IMG/VR virus record: IMGVR_UViG_3300021139_000195
Location: 1-20,489 of that record
Direction: 5' to 3' (one strand)
Length of the DNA: 20,489 bases
Origin: a virus
In this document: positions 8,222 to 14,252 of the stretch, in pieces
How the letters are laid out: every line of letters begins with the position of its first letter
Position numbering within the stretch: position 1 is the first letter of the stretch
Position numbers and translations under genes: made by a program
Notes under the pieces: generated by a model
What the model was told of the DNA's origin: nothing
The model's database searches: none
What the model saw: the letters and a program-made list of their open reading frames with translations, nothing else

Positions 8222-9070
8222 TTAGAGCGGCTGCATATATACGGTAAGCGGGGTGCTGCTCGCCGCCACCCAGTAGGCGGTCGTCACCGCGGCAGCGGTG
8301 CCGCTGGAACCCGAACCACCGGTGATGGTCAGGGTCGGGGCGGTGGCGCCGCTCGACGCGCCGGTGTTGGTGCAAAGGACCGCAGTCACAGTGCCCGAAC
8401 CGGTCAGGGTCGGAGTGATGGAGGCGTTCACGATCGAGCCGTAGTTCGGATCGTACGGGTTCGGCAGAACCTGCACGGCCGGAACCGAGGTGTAGCCGGC
8501 GCCGGCGTTCACCACGGTGTAGCCGGTCACAATGCCGCCGCTGATGGTCGCGGTAGCAGTGGCCTGGACGCCCGGGCTCGGCGGAGCCGCGATCAGCACG
8601 ATCGGGGGCAGAGTGTAGCCCGAGCCGCCGCCGCCGGACGGCAGCGCCAGCGCGATGGCGCCGCCGATAACGGCAGTCCAGATCGAGCTGTTGTTCGAGA
8701 CCACGGTGGTGGTGGCGGCCGTGTAGCCGGTACCCGCGGTGGTTACAGCGGCGCCGGTGGCGATGCCGTTCGGGTTGACCACGCGGAGGTTCTGGCCGTC
8801 GCTGTGGACGTAGCCTTCGGAGACCGAGACTTCGCCGGTGGCGTAAGTCGAGCCGCCGGCAAACAGCCACTGGCCGGTTACCGGATCGAGCCACTGCATC
8901 GGCGCGCCGGCGACCATCCAATCGCCCGGCGGGACCGGCAGGCATTCACCGTTGCCGAGCACGAAGACGTTGGTGGCGGCCTGCGGGGCCGCGCCGATCA
9001 GAGAGACCGGGTAGAGGGACTGGGGATACGGAAGACCGATGCCCGGCCCGCCAAGACGGTTTTGTGCCAT
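8222..9070 (-). CDS. Head-associated structural protein carrying GxGY beta modules (282 aa)
   Basis: The first ~105 residues contain patterns seen in phage capsid-adjacent structural proteins (VFVLGNGECLPVPPGDW at 36-51, WLDPVTGQWLFAGG). The rest is Gly/Thr/Ala/Val-rich beta sequence with GTGYT (113-117), GSGYT (149-153) and GAGYT (190-194), spaced about 37-40 residues apart. The classic unit ATATATISGGIVTGYTVVNAG lies at about 170-190. The gene follows the major capsid protein by 12 bases and has a strong AAGGAG eight bases before its ATG. It is immediately followed by a terminator, so it probably belongs to the high-expression head operon. A capsid decoration or head-fibre role is inference. 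Confidence 0.8.
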   Translation of the reverse strand: MAQNRLGGPGIGLPYPQSLYPVSLIGAAPQAATNVFVLGNGECLPVPPGDWMVAGAPMQWLDPVTGQWLFAGGSTYATGEVSVSEGYVHSDGQNLRVVNPNGIATGAAVTTAGTGYTAATTTVVSNNSSIWTAVIGGAIALALPSGGGGSGYTLPPIVLIAAPPSPGVQATATATISGGIVTGYTVVNAGAGYTSVPAVQVLPNPYDPNYGSIVNASITPTLTGSGTVTAVLCTNTGASSGATAPTLTITGGSGSSGTAAAVTTAYWVAASSTPLTVYMQPL

Positions 9071-9082
9071 GTTCGGTTCTCC

Positions 9083-10120
9083 TTAGAAGGCGGCCCCGCC
9101 GATGCCCGTGATCACGGCATTGGCGGACGGCTTGGCGGTGATGATGTTGTAGCCCAGGATCGTCACGCCCTGCTGGCCGATCTGGCCCAACGGAACGAGC
9201 GAGTAGAACCCGGAGAAGTCGAACGCGGCGTCTTCGCTCATGTAGAACGAGGTGTACTTCGTGTTGACGAAGTAGGCCGAACCCTTTGGGCAGAAATGGT
9301 CGGCGAAGATGGGGACGCCGGCGATGTTCACGTTCGGGAAGGACGACCGGATCGAGGTGTTCATGCCCGAGTAGGTAGCGTTCGGGTTCACGAAGACCTG
9401 CTCGACGCCCACGAACGAGTTGTTCAGGGTGGCAAAGTCGCCCGGGTTCATCACGCCGAAGGTCGGGGCTTCGCCGCCGGCCGCGTCGGTGATCTGGAGC
9501 AACTGCTGGGACATGGTCTGACGGGTGTAGCCCGCGGTACCCGGCAAGCCGGTCCCGGTGGCAGCCACGTAGGCCTGGCCCTTCCAAGTGGCGTTGCCGG
9601 CGGACAGACGGTTGATGCCGCCGTAGCTCGGGTAGTTCAGGCCGTTGTCGAACCCGTCCGCAAAGCCGTTCGGCTGCAAGGAGTTGGTCGAACCGCCGAA
9701 CATCAACGGCGCCAGGTTCTGGACGCTCGTCGCGTACACGTCGTTCATACGGGCCTTGAGCAGCGAAATCTCGCGGTCGGTGGCCTGGATGACGCTTTCG
9801 CCGAACGGCAGGGGGACCGGGACCACCCAGTAGCAGGTGTTCCACTGCGCGTCCTGCACACCGGGGGTGATGTTCGGCTGGTTAAACCCGCCGCCGTACC
9901 CGGTGAACTGGCCCTGCACCATGCTCTGGCCCTGGACCGGGATGGTGATCTGGCTCAAGCCGCCCGCGACCTTCTGGGCGTTGCCCATGAGGTAGAAGAA
10001 CGTCGGGGTGGCGAAGTACATCTGAACGAACAGACGGGGAACAAACGCGCGCCGAGTCGTGGCTGCGAGTTCGTTATAAAGACCGCCGGTCGGTACTGCA
10101 CCAGTGCCGGGAATAGGCAT
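9083..10120 (-). CDS. Major capsid protein (345 aa)
   Basis: Length, composition and position right after the scaffold identify this as the major capsid protein, expected to have the HK97 fold. The N-terminal part has a GLYNELAATTRRAFVPRLFVQMY helix and an ITIPVQGQSMVQG strand region. A long helix-like stretch, VIQATDREISLLKARMNDVYATSVQNLAPLMFGG, resembles the spine helix of this fold. Later come VMNPGDFATLNNSF, the VPIFADHFCPKGSAYFVNTKY block and a C-terminal GQIGQQGVTILGYNIITAKP, typical of the last P-domain strands. AAAGGAG lies before the ATG. No obvious cleaved delta domain is present, since the scaffold is a separate gene. Confidence 0.92.
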   Translation of the reverse strand: MPIPGTGAVPTGGLYNELAATTRRAFVPRLFVQMYFATPTFFYLMGNAQKVAGGLSQITIPVQGQSMVQGQFTGYGGGFNQPNITPGVQDAQWNTCYWVVPVPLPFGESVIQATDREISLLKARMNDVYATSVQNLAPLMFGGSTNSLQPNGFADGFDNGLNYPSYGGINRLSAGNATWKGQAYVAATGTGLPGTAGYTRQTMSQQLLQITDAAGGEAPTFGVMNPGDFATLNNSFVGVEQVFVNPNATYSGMNTSIRSSFPNVNIAGVPIFADHFCPKGSAYFVNTKYTSFYMSEDAAFDFSGFYSLVPLGQIGQQGVTILGYNIITAKPSANAVITGIGGAAF

Positions 10121-10138
10121 ATCCGTAACTCCTTTCTA

Positions 10139-10714
10139 TTACCGGCCGCGTACTTGGCGCAGGGTATCGTTGACGAGGGAATCGAGCGCCATCGGGTCAT
10201 CCGGATTGGCGAACAGCTTTTGCATGTGTTCGGAGGTCCGGTCGTCTGCGCTGAACAGATCGAAGCGGTTGCTGCCGGTGCTGCGGACGGGTTCCGCCGG
10301 CGGGTGCATGCGTTCGAAGGCAGCAGCGGCCACTTCGTGGTCGGCTACGCCCTTCTCTTCCATGAACTTTTCGACCTCTGCGAGGCCCTCGTCGGTGTAC
10401 CCACTCGCGCGCAGTTTCGAGCGGCCCTTTTCCCAGGTGCCCTGAAGCTGCGCCATCTTCTCGCGCTGTTCGCGCTTGTTTTCGGCTTCCTCGAGCTTCG
10501 CTGACATCGCTTCAAAGCGTTTGGTCAGATCGCTGACTTCGCCGCGCACGGCTTCGGTCGCGTCCAGTTCGGGGATGAGGGCGTCGGGATCCAACACCTT
10601 CTTGGCCTCAAGGACCATGCGGCGGGTTTTGGGGTTCGCCAGGAGCCGGTTAAGCTCGTTGGTCACCTTCTGGTGAGCTTCGAGCTGGGCCTGGTCGATT
10701 TCCACGAGGGCCAT
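10139..10714 (-). CDS. Capsid scaffold (assembly) protein (191 aa)
   Basis: This highly charged, helical protein has Glu/Lys/Ala coiled-coil stretches (GEVSDLTKRFEAMSAKLEEAENKREQREKMAQLQ, about residues 59-92). Together with its place just before the major capsid gene, this is the normal signature of a podovirus scaffold. Residues 1-50 form a helical start (QLEAHQKVTNELNRLLANPKTRRMV). The C-terminal end is basic (LRQVRGR), as required in known scaffolds for contact with capsid subunits. AAGGG lies seven bases before the ATG, and three bases separate it from the upstream stop. No protease motif is seen, so the protein probably exits rather than being cut by a fused protease. Confidence 0.87.
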   Translation of the reverse strand: MALVEIDQAQLEAHQKVTNELNRLLANPKTRRMVLEAKKVLDPDALIPELDATEAVRGEVSDLTKRFEAMSAKLEEAENKREQREKMAQLQGTWEKGRSKLRASGYTDEGLAEVEKFMEEKGVADHEVAAAAFERMHPPAEPVRSTGSNRFDLFSADDRTSEHMQKLFANPDDPMALDSLVNDTLRQVRGR

Positions 10715-10717
10715 CGG

Positions 10718-10885
10718 TTAGCCCTTGTTCGGGATATGGGAGATCGACATGTCGGTGCTCTTCTGCGCGTTGGGCAGATGGCTCTTACGACCGCCGATAT
10801 CGATTTGGTCCATCGGGACGCGCACGATCATCGAATCGTTGCCCTTGGGGATGGACTTGGTGTTGTCTTGAAAGATGTTGACCAT
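10718..10885 (-). CDS. Small conserved-type head-operon protein (55 aa), unknown function
   Basis: A complete 55-codon frame reads MVNIFQDNTKSIPKGNDSM, then IVRVPMDQIDIGGRKSHLPN, and ends MSISHIPNKG. An AAGG lies nine bases before its ATG. Its stop is three bases from the scaffold start, and its start is 11 bases after the previous stop, so it fits tightly into the operon. The residue composition is that of a soluble, mostly extended small protein. I do not recognise the family. Its place between the Pro/Ala-rich protein and scaffold suggests a head assembly role, by position only. Confidence 0.7.
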   Translation of the reverse strand: MVNIFQDNTKSIPKGNDSMIVRVPMDQIDIGGRKSHLPNAQKSTDMSISHIPNKG

Positions 10886-10896
10886 GGTGATCTACC

Positions 10897-11352
10897 TTAT
10901 GCCGCTGGAGGTGCTGGGGGCGCCGGGGGCGCGCCGCCACCGGCAGGAGCTTGTGGGCCCGCCTGCATCGCGCGCATTGCGGCGACCTGCGGTGCATTCT
11001 GCTGCTGCTGCGACAAAAGCCGCTGCATCGTACTGGTTTGAACCCCGGGGGGAACGGAGCCGGGCGGGACGTGCTTGGCGAGCGAGTTTAACGCCTTGAG
11101 CACGGCCTGACCCGGCTCAGACCCAACCCCTAAAAGGGGAACGGTCTCTTCCATTAGCCGGACGACCACCGCCAACCGTGAAAGTCCTGCAGCTTCCTGG
11201 CCCCGATTGGGGACAGGCTGGCTTACCGGGGAGGAGCCAAAAGGCGGCTGACCCGGTGCCCCACCACCAACACCCGGAGGTGCCGGCGGTGCGCCTGCGC
11301 CACCCGGAGGCGGCGCAGCTGGATTCATAGCGGGGGGTGGCATGTCCGGCAT
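10897..11352 (-). CDS. Pro/Ala-rich head-operon protein (151 aa)
   Basis: The N-terminal ~55 residues and the C-terminal ~20 residues are low-complexity Pro/Gly/Ala. Between them lies a helical core: GLSRLAVVVRLMEETVPLLG, then QAVLKALNSLAKHVPPGSVPPG and STMQRLLSQQQQNAPQVAAMRAM. Such proteins with a conserved SLAKHVPPG-type core often sit between portal and scaffold in podoviruses, and their role is unknown. The chosen ATG at 11352 begins MPDMPPP, five bases after the stop of the micro-ORF. No ribosome binding site is at a useful distance, so its translation is probably coupled to the micro-ORF. A longer upstream frame exists but is not supported by a ribosome binding site. Confidence 0.75.
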   Translation of the reverse strand: MPDMPPPAMNPAAPPPGGAGAPPAPPGVGGGAPGQPPFGSSPVSQPVPNRGQEAAGLSRLAVVVRLMEETVPLLGVGSEPGQAVLKALNSLAKHVPPGSVPPGVQTSTMQRLLSQQQQNAPQVAAMRAMQAGPQAPAGGGAPPAPPAPPAA

Positions 11353-11356
11353 TGGA

Positions 11357-11392
11357 TTACTTGCGACCCTTGCGGTGAGACTTGCGAGCCAT
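11357..11392 (-). CDS. 11-residue basic micro-ORF leading the head operon
   Basis: The frame reads MARKSHRKGRK then TAA. A full AGGAGG lies four bases before the ATG, one of the strongest ribosome binding sites in the window, whereas the following gene has none. Six of the eleven residues are Lys or Arg. It could be a real peptide, a leader that loads ribosomes for the downstream gene, or both. Because of its length, gene prediction would miss it. Evidence for translation is the ribosome binding site and the tight spacing only. Confidence 0.6.
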   Translation of the reverse strand: MARKSHRKGRK

Positions 11393-11516
11393 GACTGCCT
11401 CCTGAGTTTGAGTTGAACGCCCGAGGGGGCTCCTCTCCCAACAACCGCCACCCGGCGTCCGTGAAGACGAAGGAAGGCAACTGCCTCGGGTATTTACACG
11501 TTTACGAAAGCCGACG

Positions 11517-11545
11517 TTGACCGCGAAACAAGCGTGATGTAACGT
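11517..11545 (+). promoter_or_regulatory. Candidate promoter of the HTH regulator
   Basis: TTGACC (11517-11522), a 17-base spacer and TAACGT (11540-11545) form a sigma70-like pair with a good -35 and a weak -10. A start of transcription near 11552 would leave room for the AAGGA ribosome binding site of the gene at 11576. The weak -10 limits confidence. Confidence 0.4.
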
Positions 11546-11554
11546 CCGTATCAC
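11534..11554. promoter_or_regulatory. Inverted repeat, possible operator
   Basis: GTGAT and ATCAC arms are separated by 11 bases. The dyad covers the candidate -10 and start site of the HTH gene, the usual place for autorepression. Five-base arms can arise by chance, so this is only suggestive. Confidence 0.3.
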
Positions 11555-11575
11555 CCGGTAATTTAAGGATCGACA

Positions 11576-11758
11576 GTGTCGGATTGGATGACCACGAAGC
11601 AGGTAGCGCCGATCTGCGGGGTGTCTCGTCTGTGGCTTTTCAGGCACCGGAACGACGGCGTGGGGCCGCCTTACCACCGCCGGGGTCGTAAGGTCCTCTA
11701 TCGACGCGATGAAATTGAGGCCTGGCTTAACGCCCAACGTGTAGGGGCGGCGCGGTAG
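11576..11758 (+). CDS. Excisionase/AlpA-type helix-turn-helix DNA-binding protein (60 aa)
   Basis: This is the only clear rightward gene in the left 17 kb. Residues 5-50 read MTTKQVAPICGVSRLWLFRHRNDG, then GPPYHRRGRKVLYRRDEIEAWL. This is a near-ideal match to the MerR-like HTH_17 pattern, with a T-K-Q-V-A helix, a GVSR turn, a winged GPPYxRxGRxVxYRRDEIExWL segment and length typical of the family. Members act as excisionases or small transcription regulators. The GTG at 11576 follows AAGGA; an ATG four codons later is the alternative. It lies opposite the late operon, between a tRNA gene (4 bases from its stop) and the head genes. It may be an accessory (moron-like) insertion or a late-gene regulator. 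No integrase is seen nearby. Confidence 0.85.
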   Translation: MSDWMTTKQVAPICGVSRLWLFRHRNDGVGPPYHRRGRKVLYRRDEIEAWLNAQRVGAAR

Positions 11759-11762
11759 GGTC

Positions 11763-11839
11763 TGGTTGCGGGAGCAGGATTCGAACCTGCGGCCTTCTGG
11801 TTATGAGCCAGATGAGCTACCGGGCTGCTCTACCCCGCG
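11763..11839 (-). tRNA. tRNA-Met(CAU) of initiator (fMet) type
   Basis: All four arms pair, with acceptor CGCGGGG / TCCCGCA, D stem GAGC/GCTC, anticodon loop CTCATAA and T loop TTCGAAT, and CCA is encoded; the total is 77 bases. Initiator marks are the C1 x A72 mismatch, the A11:U24 pair and two G:C pairs at 30:40 and 31:39. It resembles the E. coli initiator sequence over most of its length. It departs at pair 29:41, which is U:A instead of G:C. It lies in a tandem pair after the portal gene on the late strand. Confidence 0.93.
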
Positions 11840-11848
11840 CCATTCCTT

Positions 11849-11923
11849 TGGTGAACACGGTAGGATTTGAACCTACGGCCCGCTGATTAAGAGTCAGCCG
11901 CTCTACCACTGAGCTACGCGTTC
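11849..11923 (-). tRNA. tRNA-Lys(CUU)
   Basis: A complete 75-base cloverleaf with acceptor GAACGCG/CGTGTTC (one G:U pair), D stem GCTC/GAGC, anticodon loop CTCTTAA in a GCTGA/TCAGC stem, T arm GTAGG-TTCAAAT-CCTAC and encoded CCA. The anticodon CUU reads AAG, the lysine codon that dominates in GC-rich genes. It starts 12 bases after the portal stop and is separated from the initiator-type tRNA by 9 bases, so both are probably cut from the late transcript. Confidence 0.95.
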
Positions 11924-11935
11924 TTCCTCGCGGTC

Positions 11936-13597
11936 TTACTTCTTTCCGTGCCCTTTGGTCAAGATCTCGGGATGTTCGGATATGAGTTTTTGCTTGGCGT
12001 CTTGCATCTGCTTGTAGCGCTGTTTCAGCAGGTCTTTCTGCGGGAACGGCAGCAATTCGATCGCGCTGTCGCCGCCCAGGAACCCAGCCTTGAGGCCGAA
12101 CCCGATCAGGTCCTTGTGGTCTTCGGCGAAGATCGGGCTGGTGGAGTGGCTGTCAACGGTCACACGGCGGTCTTCCGGCAGGTCATACAGCAGGAACTGC
12201 GACACGGGACCCGTGGTCGGGTCGGTCGAGTACATCTTGCCGTCCTTCTGCTGGAGCAGGCTCAGGGTCTTGTCCGCGGCGGCGGCGCACTGCCGTTCGA
12301 GAAGCAGCGCGCGGTCCCGCATGCGGGGCGATGCCATCCGCGTGAGCGTCTCGGCATGCACACCCGCGCGAACGCCGGCTTCGCCCTGGCCGGACATGAT
12401 GTTGTTGAACCCGGCGACCTCTTCCATCGACTTGTGGATAAGCTCGATGAACTGGAACATCTGTCCAGGCATCTGCGGCGTGAGGTCGGTCACGCTGCCG
12501 CCGGCGCCCAAGTCCACAAACCCGGCGGTTCGGAACTCGGCGTATTTCTCGTCGTTGATGCCTTCGCCGCCGCTGAACGCCAGCAGCTTGTCTACCTGGA
12601 GGCCCATCATGCGCTTCGCGTCGTCGTAGAGGGTCGACAGCAAGGCCTGAGGCTCTGCCAGGTCGATGATCTCCGACTTGCCCCAAACCAGTCCAGGCAC
12701 ACGGTTCGCCTGGATGAGCGAGAACGGCTGAGTTTCGGGGGCGAAGAAGTTCTCCCGCTTGAAGTACGGGCTGACGATGATGTCCGGCTCGATCAGCAGG
12801 ACCGTGGTGTAATCCTGGCGGTCGTCGTCCTTGATGTACAGCTCGTGGAACTGCACGAGGTCGATCATGAGTTCCGGCGGCACGACGCCGTTGGGCACGT
12901 CGCCGGACAACTGGACCACGCCGCCGGGCTGCTGGCGCTGCGTTTCAAGGTCGGTGTTCAGGATCGAGGTCGACAGCACGTTATGGAAGAAGCTGTTGTC
13001 GACGGCGTCGGCGCTCTCCCGGTTCGAATGGGACTTGATGCGTCGGTACATACTCTCGGCGTCGGGCAGGTGGCTGATGCGCCGCCAGACTTCTTCGAGG
13101 GTCATCAGGCCGCTTTCGCACACCGCCTCTTGGTCGTCGAGGTTGTTCATGTCTTCGCGGTACACGCCGAACTGCCAGGGCATGACCAGCTTGGCTTCGA
13201 GCCCGGCGTTGCCCCACATCTGTTTCAGGATTGCCGCACCGTAGCGCAGCGAGATGTCCACGCCCTCGGCGAACATCACGTCGATGTCCTTGCGTTCCCA
13301 TTCCCGCGTTAGGACCCGGGCCGTGATCTCGCCCTGCGCCAGGACAGACCGGTCGTAGTGGCTTTCGAAGTCCAGCACGAAGCGCAGATCCACCGGGCTG
13401 AAAAGGTGAGACGCCGAGCGGTCGATGTGCGCGTTGAGCGTGTTCATGATCGACCGCGACCCGTTGGGCCGTCCGGTGTCGATCAACAGGCTCTGGGCAC
13501 GGGAAAGCGCGGCGCGTGACGAGGCGGACGCCCGGCAAGCGTCTTTGACCATAATGACCTTGCGCAGGAGGTCAGCCTTCGATTTCGGCAAGATCAC
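11936..13597 (-). CDS. Portal protein (553 aa)
   Basis: Length, position after the terminase genes and the internal pattern identify the portal, the dodecameric ring at the DNA-entry vertex. Features are an N-terminal RAALSRAQSLLIDTGRPNGSRSIMNTLNAHIDRSASHLF helical region and a wing/clip section with VMPWQFGVYRED. The core pattern GFNNIMSGQGEAGVRAG (396-412) is followed by RMASPRMRDRALLLE (420-434), typical of podovirus portals. A basic C-terminal helix (QKDLLKQRYKQMQDAKQK) follows. The GTG at 13597 is preceded by AAGG at nine bases; an ATG 15 codons later with AAGG at five bases is an alternative start. The tRNA genes follow at once. Confidence 0.88.
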   Translation of the reverse strand: MILPKSKADLLRKVIMVKDACRASASSRAALSRAQSLLIDTGRPNGSRSIMNTLNAHIDRSASHLFSPVDLRFVLDFESHYDRSVLAQGEITARVLTREWERKDIDVMFAEGVDISLRYGAAILKQMWGNAGLEAKLVMPWQFGVYREDMNNLDDQEAVCESGLMTLEEVWRRISHLPDAESMYRRIKSHSNRESADAVDNSFFHNVLSTSILNTDLETQRQQPGGVVQLSGDVPNGVVPPELMIDLVQFHELYIKDDDRQDYTTVLLIEPDIIVSPYFKRENFFAPETQPFSLIQANRVPGLVWGKSEIIDLAEPQALLSTLYDDAKRMMGLQVDKLLAFSGGEGINDEKYAEFRTAGFVDLGAGGSVTDLTPQMPGQMFQFIELIHKSMEEVAGFNNIMSGQGEAGVRAGVHAETLTRMASPRMRDRALLLERQCAAAADKTLSLLQQKDGKMYSTDPTTGPVSQFLLYDLPEDRRVTVDSHSTSPIFAEDHKDLIGFGLKAGFLGGDSAIELLPFPQKDLLKQRYKQMQDAKQKLISEHPEILTKGHGKK

Positions 13598-13658
13598 GTT
13601 GCTTGACCTTTGACACGCAGCGGGTTAAGTCAGGGCGTTTCCTCTGTCTAATACCCTT

Positions 13659-13700
13659 GACCCCCGGTTGGTAATACCCCGACCGGGGGTTCTTTTTCAA
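13659..13700. promoter_or_regulatory. Hairpin that reads as a rightward terminator and overlaps a possible leftward promoter
   Basis: CCCCCGGT (13661-13668) pairs with ACCGGGGG (13682-13689) across 13 bases, followed on the + strand by TTCTTTTT. This is a good intrinsic terminator pointing right, against the flanking genes. Read leftward, the same bases offer TTGAAA (13700-13695), an 18-base spacer and TATTAC (13676-13671), a plausible promoter for the portal. Only one of the two roles may be real. Confidence 0.55.
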
Positions 13701-13709
13701 TGGGTTTGG

Positions 13710-14249
13710 TCACGGCTTGGGGAAGTGCTGCCCCATGTTCCCATTCCGCGCCACCTGGGACGCCGTCATGTTGTGGTTTTTCACGACGCCCTGAAGCGCC
13801 TGGACGCCGCCGCCGGCGAACGGACCGTTACGGGTCGCCTTCGCGAAGTCCGCCCCGGCTCGCGAGTCCACTAGGCCCGTCGTGCCACGCGTCTGCGCCA
13901 TCACCCGCGTGACCTCGTTGTTGACGACCACGCTGCTGGTCTCGCCGGCCCGGGCGTCGTCTCGCATGTTCGTGATCTTCATCGCGCCCATCTCGGACAC
14001 GTTCTCGCCCAGGGCCTCGGCGGCCATCTCAGCGCGGTTCTGCGCGGCCTGCTCCATGCCCCGGTAGACGTTGTCCGCCACCTTGCCGATCGACTTGGCT
14101 AGGTGCGGTGCGGCCAACTCAGGCTGGGTGTCGCGCATGTCGCCGCCGCACAGGTCGCACACCAAGGGCGGAGGATCGTCGTAGCGGTCGTGCAGATGCT
14201 CGAACGTGCCCTGGCAATCAGGGCATTGATATGTGCGGATTACGGGCAT
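13710..14249 (-). CDS. FmdB-type zinc-ribbon protein of the packaging operon (179 aa)
   Basis: Residues 1-40 match the FmdB regulatory-protein zinc ribbon (Pfam zf-FmdB): MPVIRTYQCPDCQGTFEHLH with C9 and C12, then PPPLVCDLCGGDM with two more cysteines (C31, C34). The rest is Ala/Gly/Asn-rich and partly helical, with no recognised domain. Zinc-ribbon proteins between large terminase and portal are seen in several phages; their role is unknown but may involve portal or DNA contact. The start follows AGAGG and lies three bases after the terminase stop. Metal binding is inferred from the four cysteines. Confidence 0.8.
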   Translation of the reverse strand: MPVIRTYQCPDCQGTFEHLHDRYDDPPPLVCDLCGGDMRDTQPELAAPHLAKSIGKVADNVYRGMEQAAQNRAEMAAEALGENVSEMGAMKITNMRDDARAGETSSVVVNNEVTRVMAQTRGTTGLVDSRAGADFAKATRNGPFAGGGVQALQGVVKNHNMTASQVARNGNMGQHFPKP

Positions 14250-14252
14250 GTG

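Noticed and set aside
7488-8945. A 485-codon leftward frame across two genes
   Set aside because: It runs through a terminator and two genes with clear starts in another frame; the sequence is Arg-rich and featureless.
4206-9070. Diversity-generating retroelement target in the repetitive tail genes
   Set aside because: No reverse transcriptase or template/variable repeat pair is visible; the repeats are protein-level beta modules.
8804-10504. A 566-codon rightward open frame opposite the capsid and scaffold genes
   Set aside because: It is a shadow of GC-rich genes: the composition is Arg/Gly/Val/His-rich without domains, and the leftward frames code for recognised capsid proteins.
11763-11923. 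tRNA genes as the attachment site of an integrated prophage
   Set aside because: Both are complete, tandem and within the phage late operon; no integrase or attachment repeat is seen, so host tRNA integration is not supported.
11948-13312. A 454-codon rightward open frame opposite the portal gene
   Set aside because: Antisense shadow of a recognised portal; no ribosome binding site and a His/Val/Arg-rich composition typical of such shadows.
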